DNA of 64,000 nt from contig CAXQNK010000105.1 of the NCBI GenBank assembly GCA_964225175.1, positions 33,725 through 97,724 on the forward strand, written 5' to 3'. How positions within the stretch are numbered: the first letter of the stretch is position 1; each line of letters opens with the position of its first letter. The stretch is from WTJD01 sp964225175 (GTDB lineage Bacteria > Pseudomonadota > Gammaproteobacteria > Xanthomonadales > SZUA-36). Shown piece by piece: positions 17,451-24,818 of the stretch. The notes beneath the pieces were generated by a model that was not told where the DNA came from, did no database searches, and worked only from the letters and a program-made list of their open reading frames with translations. The position numbers were made by a program, and so were the translations under genes.

Positions 17451-18238
17451 TTGACTGGTCCTCAGCCTTGGGGGCAGGGGGAGCGCTTCTCCTGTTTGCC
17501 TTCCTGTTTTGGGGTGTGAGCCTGGTACGCAATGACGTCAGTATAGTGGACTCATTGTGGTCCCTCATGTTCCTGCTGTCTGCTGGCGCGTATGCGCTAC
17601 TTATTGAGCAACCGGGCCCGCGAACAGGCTGGTTGATTATCCTGGTGGCGGTGTGGGCGTTTCGATTGTCGATCTACATTACGTGGCGTAATCACGGCGA
17701 ACCCGAAGATTATCGCTACCAGGCCATCAGGCGCCGAAACCAGCCTGGTTTCAGATTCAAAAGCCTGTACCTCGTCTTTGTGCTGCAGGCGGCACTGGCC
17801 TGGTTGATCAGCCTGCCCCTGATGGCTGCCATCAGCGGTCAATCCACGCCCGGGTTGCTCGATTACATCGGTATCGCATTGTGGACGGTCGGCGTTCTTT
17901 TCGAGGCCATTGGCGACTGGCAACTGTCCCGTTTCCGGCGCAACCCGGACAACCGCGGCAAGGTGATGGACACGGGGTTGTGGCGATACACGCGGCATCC
18001 GAACTATTTTGGGAACTTTACCCTGTGGTGGGGGTTTTACTTCATCGCCTGCTCCGCAGGCGGAGTCTTGACCGTCCTCTCGCCCATCTTGATGTCCGTC
18101 CTGCTCCTGCGCGTGTCGGGTGTCGCGCTGCTTGAAAAGAGCATCGGCGAGCGGCGTCCGGCATACGCTGACTACATCAGGTCTACAAATGCGTTTTTTC
18201 CCGGGCCGCGCAAGCGCTATGAGGTATCGGGGTCATGA
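17447..18238 (+). CDS. DUF1295 (steroid 5-alpha-reductase/isoprenylcysteine methyltransferase-like) membrane protein
   Basis: A 263-residue polytopic membrane protein starting with GTG at 17447, overlapping the previous gene by four bases. The C-terminal block contains GLWRYTRHPNYFGNFTLWWG, the hallmark of DUF1295 and the wider ICMT fold that binds NADPH or SAM near the membrane surface. Likely to act on a membrane lipid such as an unsaturated or modified acyl chain. Its exact reaction is unknown, but in light-regulated clusters it accompanies CFA-type methyltransferases. Confidence 0.9.
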   Translation: MIDWSSALGAGGALLLFAFLFWGVSLVRNDVSIVDSLWSLMFLLSAGAYALLIEQPGPRTGWLIILVAVWAFRLSIYITWRNHGEPEDYRYQAIRRRNQPGFRFKSLYLVFVLQAALAWLISLPLMAAISGQSTPGLLDYIGIALWTVGVLFEAIGDWQLSRFRRNPDNRGKVMDTGLWRYTRHPNYFGNFTLWWGFYFIACSAGGVLTVLSPILMSVLLLRVSGVALLEKSIGERRPAYADYIRSTNAFFPGPRKRYEVSGS

Positions 18239-18765
18239 ACGTTAGGGTCCATCGCTCGCTCATGGCACTGGTCGCCTGGTCGCTGGGCGCCATCGGCTGC
18301 AGTTCAGTGCAGCCGCTTGAGCCGGTCTCAAGCGTCGATCTCGAACGATTCATGGGTGACTGGTATGTCATTGCAAACATTCCCACGTTGTTGGAGAAAG
18401 GCGCGCACAACGCCATCGAGTCCTACCAGCTCAATGCCGACGGCTCAATCGCCACTACATTTACTTATCGGGCCGGTGGTTTTGATGGCCCTGAAAAAAC
18501 GTACCATCCGCGTGGTTTCGTGAGCAGCGAATCCAATGCGGTTTGGGGCATGCGCTTTGTTTGGCCCATCAAGGCGGATTATCGTATTGTGTATCTCGAT
18601 GCGGACTACAGCGTCACAATTATCGGTCGAAACAAAAGAGACTTTGTGTGGTTAATGGCCCGGACTCCAAGCATTCCTGATGCCGAATACCAGCGCTTGG
18701 TGGCCTTGATTGTAGATATGGGATACGACGGCCAAAAGCTTAACAAGGTGCCCCAGGAATGGTAA
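18235..18765 (+). CDS. blc: Bacterial lipocalin lipoprotein (Blc-like)
   Basis: A 176-residue lipocalin with a lipobox ending at Cys22 and the lipocalin start GDWYVIA at 41-47, followed by beta strands with the AVWGMRFVWP and VWLMARTPSIP motifs. Blc-type lipocalins sit in the outer membrane and bind lysophospholipids or fatty acids, so this one may carry or salvage damaged or modified lipids made by the operon. It overlaps its upstream and downstream neighbours by four and seven bases. Confidence 0.93.
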   Translation: MNVRVHRSLMALVAWSLGAIGCSSVQPLEPVSSVDLERFMGDWYVIANIPTLLEKGAHNAIESYQLNADGSIATTFTYRAGGFDGPEKTYHPRGFVSSESNAVWGMRFVWPIKADYRIVYLDADYSVTIIGRNKRDFVWLMARTPSIPDAEYQRLVALIVDMGYDGQKLNKVPQEW

Positions 18766-19739
18766 AAGGCCAGCGGGCCGGCGTCTGGCGCCGCAGGTTC
18801 AACGCCATGCGGCTCTGGTTCGACGCGGGCATGGTTGAGTTCGACCCTGAAGCAAGTGAGGTCAAGCGCGTCGACTGGCTGAGGACACTTCCTTTCGTGC
18901 TGGTGCACGTGGCGTGTTTGCTGGTGTTCGTCGTGGGCTGGAGTCCGATAGCGGTTGCAGTCGCTGTGCTGCTGTACGCGGTGCGCATGTTTGCAATCAC
19001 CGGGTTTTATCACCGCTATTTCTCACACCGAAGCTTTAAGACCTCACGCTTCGCGCAATTCCTGTTTGCCGTGCTCGGTGCCGCCTCGGTCCAACGCGGT
19101 CCCATCTGGTGGGCTGCGCACCATCGGCATCACCATGCTGAAAGTGAGCAGGCCGATGATCCGCACTCACCGGTGCAACATGGGTTCCTCTGGTCGCACA
19201 CGGGTTGGTTTTTGTCCCGTTCCCATTTTGGAATCCGGCCCGAACGCGTGGCAGACCTCATGCGTTTCCCTGAACTGAAGCTCCTTGATCGCTTCGATAT
19301 CCTCGTGCCGGTTCTGCTCGCCGTGGGCCTGTTGTGGTTGGGGAATTACCTCGAATCAGCGGCGCCGCACCTGGGAACCAGCGGCGGGCAGATGCTGATC
19401 TGGGGGTTTTTCGTATCTACCGTGGTGCTGTACCACGCCACCTTCACCATTAACTCGCTGGCGCATCGCTGGGGCAGACGGCGATATGCGACCTCCGATG
19501 AGAGTCGCAATAACTTCTGGCTCGCACTGCTGACCCTGGGCGAGGGATGGCACAACAACCATCATCATTATCCTGCGTCTGCCCGGCAGGGGTTCTACTG
19601 GTGGGAGATCGACCTGACGTGGTATGGGTTGCGCCTGCTGGCTTTGTTCGGAGTTGTCTGGGACCTGAAACCCGTCCCCAGTTCACGGCGTGACAGCGGC
19701 AAAATTGTCACCGCGGACGCAGAGCGTGCATCCGCATGA
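18759..19739 (+). CDS. Membrane fatty-acid desaturase (acyl-CoA/acyl-lipid delta-9 type)
   Basis: A 326-residue di-iron membrane enzyme with three histidine boxes: HRYFSH at 85-90, HHRHHH at 121-126 and HNNHHHYPASAR starting near 265. The order and spacing match delta-9 desaturases that introduce a cis double bond into acyl-CoA or acyl-lipid. In this operon it could supply or modify the unsaturated chain used by the CFA-type methyltransferases, or extend a methylated chain towards a furan fatty acid. Four bases overlap the next gene. Confidence 0.94.
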   Translation: MVKGQRAGVWRRRFNAMRLWFDAGMVEFDPEASEVKRVDWLRTLPFVLVHVACLLVFVVGWSPIAVAVAVLLYAVRMFAITGFYHRYFSHRSFKTSRFAQFLFAVLGAASVQRGPIWWAAHHRHHHAESEQADDPHSPVQHGFLWSHTGWFLSRSHFGIRPERVADLMRFPELKLLDRFDILVPVLLAVGLLWLGNYLESAAPHLGTSGGQMLIWGFFVSTVVLYHATFTINSLAHRWGRRRYATSDESRNNFWLALLTLGEGWHNNHHHYPASARQGFYWWEIDLTWYGLRLLALFGVVWDLKPVPSSRRDSGKIVTADAERASA

Positions 19740-21031
19740 AAATTGCGGTGGTGGGCACAGGCATTGCGGGCAACACGGTCGCTCATCACCTGTCGAAAAA
19801 GCATGAGGTCACGGTCTTCGAGGCCGCGAGCCGAATCGGCGGACATACCAACACGGTTACTGTCGAGCACGCGGGCCGCGATTACGCAGTGGACACCGGG
19901 TTTATCGTCTACAACGAAAGGACCTACCCACATTTCATTCGCCTGCTGGACAAGCTGGGGGTGGAATGGCAAGACAGCGACATGAGTTTCAGCGTGCAGG
20001 ACGCGCGCTCTGGGCTGGAGTACAACGGGACCAGCCTGAACGCCTTGTTTGCCCAGAGAAGAAACCTGCTGCGTCCCAGTTTTCATCGAATGATTCGCGA
20101 CATTCTACGTTTTAACAGGGAAGCTTCCACCCTGCTGGCGCCAGGGGCGGCGGAGCCGACCCTGCAGGAATTTCTGGATGAGCGCGCGTATTCAAGAGCC
20201 TTTGTTGATCACTACATCATCCCAATGGGGGCGGCGATCTGGTCAGCAAAGCCCGCAATCATGCGGCATATGCCCGCACGGTTTTTTGCTCGTTTTTTCC
20301 ATAACCATGGCATGCTGAGTGTCAATGATCGGCCTGTCTGGCGTGTTATTAAAGGAGGGTCGAAGCAGTACGTCGACCGGTTGGTCCGTGACCATCTGGA
20401 CCGCATTCGAACTCGGGCGCCCGTGCAATCTGTTCAACGCATGCAAGAACACGTCACAGTTCGGGTGGCGGGCGCAGAGCCCGAGCACTTCGATCATGTC
20501 TTTCTGGCTTGCCACAGTGACCAGGCGCTGGCAATGCTGGCGGACCCCAGCGAACAGGAGACATCGGTGCTGGGTGCAATGACTTACCAGAAAAACGAGG
20601 CCGTGTTACACACCGATGCCAGCATCATGCCGCGTCGCAGAAGGGCCTGGGCCGCATGGAACTATCACCTGCTGGAGGATTCCCAGGAACGCGTGGCGGT
20701 CACATACAACATGAACATCCTCCAGGGGCTGGATGCGCCTGTGCAGTTCTGCGTAAGCCTCAATAACACCGCGGCGATCAATCCGGAGCGGATCATTCAA
20801 AGCTTTGATTATGAACACCCGGTGTTCACAGCGCAGGCCGTCGCCGCACAGCAGCGTCATGCCGATATCAATGGCGAGCGAGTCAATGGCTTCAAGGGCC
20901 GCACCTGGTATTGCGGTGCTTATTGGCGTTATGGTTTCCATGAAGACGGGGTGGTGAGCGCCCTGACAGCGCTCGAGAATTTCAACCAGGGGCAGGCGGA
21001 TGCAGAGCGCAATCTACGAAGGGCGAGTTAG
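19736..21031 (+). CDS. FAD-dependent amine-oxidase-like oxidoreductase
   Basis: A 431-residue flavoprotein. The N-terminus reads VVGTGIAGNTVAHHLSKK, a dinucleotide-binding motif, then FEAASRIGGHTNTV for FAD binding. This class is often annotated as FAD-dependent oxidoreductase or desaturase next to DUF1365 and CFA synthase, forming a conserved trio. It probably oxidises the acyl chain of the same lipid substrate; the reaction is not established. The DUF1365 gene starts 32 bases before its stop, and it overlaps the desaturase gene by four. Confidence 0.9.
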   Translation: MKIAVVGTGIAGNTVAHHLSKKHEVTVFEAASRIGGHTNTVTVEHAGRDYAVDTGFIVYNERTYPHFIRLLDKLGVEWQDSDMSFSVQDARSGLEYNGTSLNALFAQRRNLLRPSFHRMIRDILRFNREASTLLAPGAAEPTLQEFLDERAYSRAFVDHYIIPMGAAIWSAKPAIMRHMPARFFARFFHNHGMLSVNDRPVWRVIKGGSKQYVDRLVRDHLDRIRTRAPVQSVQRMQEHVTVRVAGAEPEHFDHVFLACHSDQALAMLADPSEQETSVLGAMTYQKNEAVLHTDASIMPRRRRAWAAWNYHLLEDSQERVAVTYNMNILQGLDAPVQFCVSLNNTAAINPERIIQSFDYEHPVFTAQAVAAQQRHADINGERVNGFKGRTWYCGAYWRYGFHEDGVVSALTALENFNQGQADAERNLRRAS

Positions 21032-21773
21032 ACACAGGCGCTCGGTACCCTCGAAGCACGCTTTCGAGTACCGCCTGTTCATGGTTTACCTGGATCTCGA
21101 CGAGCTGGACGAAGTGTTTCAAGGTCGCTGGCTGTGGTCTACCCGTCAATGCACGGTCGCTCGCTTCAAGCGTGAAAACCACCTGGGTGACCCGCGCCAG
21201 CCGCTGAAAGAGGCGGTGCGTGAGCTCGTCGAACAAAGAGAAGGGCAACGTCCCGCCGGCCCCATCCGTTTGCTGACCCACCTCAGCTACTTTGGATACT
21301 GTTTCAACCCTGTGAGCTTCTATTACTGCTTTTCAAATGACGAGCGACTGGAGTGGATTGTCGCTGAGGTTAATAACACTCCATGGGGTGAGCGGCATTG
21401 TTACGTGATGGATGCGCGCCAGGACCAGCGCGAGGAAGGTCGCATGAGGCATCAGCCGGTCAAAGCCATGCACGTCTCACCGTTCATGCCGATGGACGTC
21501 GCCTATGACTGGCGATTTTCAACACCCGGAACCTCCCTGAGTGTTCACATGGAAAACCACCAGCCTGGCGGCAAGATTTTTGATGTCACCCTGGCATTGG
21601 ATCGAACGCCTGTCACCGGGCGAACGCTGGCCCGCGTGTTGATGGTTTACCCACTGATGACTTTGCGGGTCATCTGGGGCATCCACTGGCAGGCATTCAA
21701 GCTTTGGCTTAAACGCGTGCCGGTCTATGATCACCCAGCGAAAGCTGTGACCACGCGAGGAGAGAAACTGTGA
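21000..21773 (+). CDS. DUF1365 family protein
   Basis: A 257-residue protein with the DUF1365 signatures RHRRSVPSKHAFEYRLFM at the start, LLTHLSYFGYCFNPVSFYYC in the middle and KAMHVSPFMPMDVAYDWRF later. The family is strictly linked to the FAD oxidoreductase and CFA synthase genes on either side and is thought to assist the lipid-modification reaction. No catalytic residue is established. It overlaps the upstream gene by 32 bases and the downstream one by four, so the three are very likely made together. Confidence 0.93.
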   Translation: MQSAIYEGRVRHRRSVPSKHAFEYRLFMVYLDLDELDEVFQGRWLWSTRQCTVARFKRENHLGDPRQPLKEAVRELVEQREGQRPAGPIRLLTHLSYFGYCFNPVSFYYCFSNDERLEWIVAEVNNTPWGERHCYVMDARQDQREEGRMRHQPVKAMHVSPFMPMDVAYDWRFSTPGTSLSVHMENHQPGGKIFDVTLALDRTPVTGRTLARVLMVYPLMTLRVIWGIHWQAFKLWLKRVPVYDHPAKAVTTRGEKL

Positions 21774-23020
21774 AATCCGTTAGCCTGGCTTCACAAGAGC
21801 ATCTTTCAGTGACACCCAAACCCGGCATGCTGGAGTCCCTGGCATGTCGCCTGGTTCTCAGGCAACTTGTTCAGCTGGAACATGGTCGCCTCACCTTGGT
21901 GGACCGTGGCGAGGAGCTTCACTTTGGCCAGGCGGACGAACACGCTGAGCTCAAGGTTCAGCTTACGGTTAAAGATCCTTCGTTTTATGCGGACATCGCC
22001 TTTGGCGGATCGATCGGCGCAGGAGAGGCTTACATGGCAGGGGCCTGGACCTGCGATGATCTGGTTAGCCTGGTGCGAATGTTGGTTAGAAACCGCTCCG
22101 TCCTCGATGGCATGGAGGGGGGCTCGGCGCGTCTGACCCGCCCACTTCAGAAATTGTTCCACTGGATCAACAGGAACACGCGAGAAGGTGCCCGGCGAAA
22201 TATTTCTGCGCACTACGACCTGGGCAATGCGTTTTTTGCCCTTTGGCTGGACGAGTCGATGATGTATTCCTCGGCCATGTTTCCGGAGCCGCAAACCAGC
22301 CTCGCCCAAGGGCAACTCCACCGGCTTGAAGCCGTGTGCAAGAAGCTCGACCTCAAACCTGATGATCACGTTCTCGAGATTGGAACCGGGTGGGGCGGGT
22401 TCGCGATCCACGCCGCTGCCCGATACGGTTGCCGGATCACAACGACGACCATTTCCCGGGAACAACATGATCTGGCCCGCCAACGCATCAGGGCGGCAGG
22501 GCTCGAGGACCGCATCACCCTGCTGCTGGAGGACTACCGGGATCTCGAGGGTCAATTCGATAAACTGGTCTCCCTCGAGATGATCGAGGCCATTGGGGCG
22601 GATCAGTTCGACACCTATTTTGCTCGCTGCGGCGAGTTGTTGAAGCCTGGCGGTCGCATGCTCATCCAGGCCATTACCATCGCCGATGAACTGTTTGACG
22701 ACTATCGCCGCAATGTTGATTTCATTCAGCGATATATTTTCCCCGGAAGTTGTTTGCCCGCACTGTCGGCCATGCTGGATTCGATCAAGCGACGTTCAAG
22801 ATTGTTGGTGACCGGTGTCGAGGATATCGGGATTGATTACGCCAGGACCCTGAACATGTGGAGGTCAAATTTCTTCGCTGCCATCGAAGAAGTTCGCGAC
22901 CAGGGGTTTTCTGAGGAATTCATTCGCATGTGGGACTTCTATCTCTGTTACTGCGAGGGGGGCTTCCTCGAACGATCCATCAGTGACGTCCACCTGGTCG
23001 CTGAAAAACCGACCTTCTGA
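21770..23020 (+). CDS. cfa: Cyclopropane-fatty-acyl-phospholipid synthase
   Basis: A 416-residue CFA synthase that transfers a methylene from SAM to an unsaturated phospholipid chain at the inner face of the membrane. It has HYDLGNAFFALWLDESMMYS starting near 148, the SAM site VLEIGTGWGG at about 201-210 and SLEMIEAIGADQF after it. Start is GTG at 21770, overlapping DUF1365. It is the second CFA-type methyltransferase of this operon. A three-base gap leads to the DUF2256 gene. Confidence 0.95.
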   Translation: MKSVSLASQEHLSVTPKPGMLESLACRLVLRQLVQLEHGRLTLVDRGEELHFGQADEHAELKVQLTVKDPSFYADIAFGGSIGAGEAYMAGAWTCDDLVSLVRMLVRNRSVLDGMEGGSARLTRPLQKLFHWINRNTREGARRNISAHYDLGNAFFALWLDESMMYSSAMFPEPQTSLAQGQLHRLEAVCKKLDLKPDDHVLEIGTGWGGFAIHAAARYGCRITTTTISREQHDLARQRIRAAGLEDRITLLLEDYRDLEGQFDKLVSLEMIEAIGADQFDTYFARCGELLKPGGRMLIQAITIADELFDDYRRNVDFIQRYIFPGSCLPALSAMLDSIKRRSRLLVTGVEDIGIDYARTLNMWRSNFFAAIEEVRDQGFSEEFIRMWDFYLCYCEGGFLERSISDVHLVAEKPTF

Positions 23021-23023
23021 ACC

Positions 23024-23176
23024 ATGCGCCGGGAAAGTCATCGCAGGGTGCTGCCCTCGAAGGACTGCCCAGTGTGTGGTCTGTCCTTTAATTGGCGGCG
23101 CAAATGGGCGGCCCACTGGGAGTCCGTCCGCTATTGTTCAGAGCGCTGTCGCAGGAATCGCAGGGTTTCGAAATGA
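23024..23176 (+). CDS. DUF2256 small zinc-finger-like protein
   Basis: A 50-residue protein missed by length filters. MRRESHRRVLPSKDCPVCGL, then FNWRRKWAAHWESVRYCSER and CRRN, match the DUF2256 pattern C-x2-C ... W-R-x-K-W ... Y-C-x3-C, with four Cys likely to bind zinc. DUF2256 genes typically lie next to the Fe-S photolyase-like gene, as here, with an ATGA overlap at 23173-23176. Function is unknown. The highly basic tail suggests nucleic-acid binding. Confidence 0.85.
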   Translation: MRRESHRRVLPSKDCPVCGLSFNWRRKWAAHWESVRYCSERCRRNRRVSK

Positions 23177-24720
23177 ATGCACAAGCGTGTCGCTGCATGC
23201 GCTTGGTGCTGGGTGACCAATTGAACCGGGAGCACTCCTGGTTCAGCCATGTGCACAATGACGTGGTTTACGTATTCGCGGAACTGCGCCAGGAGACCGA
23301 TTACGTCCGCCATCATGCACAGAAAGTGGTCGCTTTTTTTGCAGCCATGAAGGCGTTTTCCGATGAGCTTGAATCGGCAGGACACCGCACGCTGTATCTC
23401 GATCTGGATCACACGCAGGACGATGTCGATCTGCCGGCACTCCTGCAGCGCCTCTTCACCGAGTGGGGTGTCTCCCGCTTTGAGTACCTGCTTCCCGACG
23501 AGTATCGACTTCGGCGTCAATTGGCCGAATTTTCAGAAAAACTGGATATGGACACAGCCGCCCTTGACACTGAGCACTTCCTGCTTCCGTTCGATGTTCT
23601 CGGTGAGTGGTTCGATGCGGGTAAAAAGACCCGCATGGAGCATTTTTATCGCCGGATGCGCAGACACCTGGACATCCTGATTGATGATCAGGGTCAACCG
23701 GTTGGTGAGCGTTGGAATTTTGATACTGAAAACCGCAAGAAGCTCCCGTCATCACAGTCGATCCCGCCTGTGCTGCGGCTGAACAACCCAACAGAGCCGA
23801 TCAGGGCCCGAATTGAGCGGCATGGCATTCAGACCATTGGCAATTTCCAGGATGATCTGCAATGGCCGGTGAATGCCAGCCAGGCGCGTAGGGTGATGAA
23901 CCACTTTATCGAGCACTGCCTCCCCGATTTTGGTCGTTTTCAGGACGCGCTTTCCACGCGAGACCCCTGGCTGTTTCACAGCCGCTTGTCCTTTGCCCTG
24001 AACGCCAAGATTCTCTCTCCGCGTGAGCTCGTGGACAGCGTCATGGCGGCTTGGCAAAGGGACAGGCAACGTTATCCGCTGGCTTCGATCGAGGGGTTTA
24101 TTCGCCAGGTCATCGGCTGGCGAGAATTCATGCGTGGTATCTACTGGACCTACATGCCGGGGTACGCCACCCGAAATCACTTGGGGAGCAAGCGCAAGCT
24201 GCCGCGATTCTTCTGGGATGGAAAAACCGATATGGCCTGCATGGCACATGCCATCGGACAATCCCTTGATCATGCCTACGCGCACCACATCCAACGTCTC
24301 ATGGTCACGGGCAATTTCGCCTTGCTTGCGGGGATCGACCCCGACGAGGTGGATGCCTGGTACCTGGGCATTTATATCGATGCGGTGGAGTGGGTTGAAA
24401 TGCCTAATACCAGGGGCATGAGCCAGTTCGCCGATGGTGGCGTCATTGCGAGCAAGCCCTATTGCTCCTCGGGGAACTACATCAACAAGATGAGCGACTA
24501 TTGCGCACAGTGCAGTTACCGGGTGAAAGATAAAACGGGTCAACAGGCCTGTCCCTTCAACAGCCTATATTGGCACTTCATGATCCGGCACCGGGACGAG
24601 CTCTCTCGTAACCCGCGTATCGGTATGATCTACCGAAGCTGGGACCGAATGAACGAGGAACACCGGGACGGCGTTCTGAAGACAGCGGAGGCAATACTGG
24701 ACCAACTCGACGATCTCTGA
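23173..24720 (+). CDS. Fe-S cluster bacterial cryptochrome/(6-4) photolyase (PhrB/FeS-BCP family)
   Basis: A 515-residue photolyase-related protein from the ATG at 23173, which overlaps the DUF2256 stop; a frame from 23092 would read through that gene and is rejected. Residues 10-180 form the antenna-type Rossmann domain (RLVLGDQLNREHSWF). The C-terminal half binds FAD and holds Cys356, Cys444, Cys447 and Cys460, whose spacing (88, 3, 13) equals that of the Agrobacterium PhrB [4Fe-4S] cluster. PhrB repairs (6-4) photoproducts with light. It closes the litR operon. Confidence 0.94.
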   Translation: MNAQACRCMRLVLGDQLNREHSWFSHVHNDVVYVFAELRQETDYVRHHAQKVVAFFAAMKAFSDELESAGHRTLYLDLDHTQDDVDLPALLQRLFTEWGVSRFEYLLPDEYRLRRQLAEFSEKLDMDTAALDTEHFLLPFDVLGEWFDAGKKTRMEHFYRRMRRHLDILIDDQGQPVGERWNFDTENRKKLPSSQSIPPVLRLNNPTEPIRARIERHGIQTIGNFQDDLQWPVNASQARRVMNHFIEHCLPDFGRFQDALSTRDPWLFHSRLSFALNAKILSPRELVDSVMAAWQRDRQRYPLASIEGFIRQVIGWREFMRGIYWTYMPGYATRNHLGSKRKLPRFFWDGKTDMACMAHAIGQSLDHAYAHHIQRLMVTGNFALLAGIDPDEVDAWYLGIYIDAVEWVEMPNTRGMSQFADGGVIASKPYCSSGNYINKMSDYCAQCSYRVKDKTGQQACPFNSLYWHFMIRHRDELSRNPRIGMIYRSWDRMNEEHRDGVLKTAEAILDQLDDL

Positions 24721-24818
24721 GATCGGGATATCGATGAACACTGTCTCCGCCGTCGGCGCATGGCGGCTCGACTGGCCTTCCATTACACTGGCGCGAACTC
24801 CGAACCCCTGGACCTCCA

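Noticed and set aside
23752..24543. Minus-strand ORF of 263 codons
   Set aside because: Antisense to the Fe-S photolyase gene, which carries the conserved Cys set; judged a shadow.
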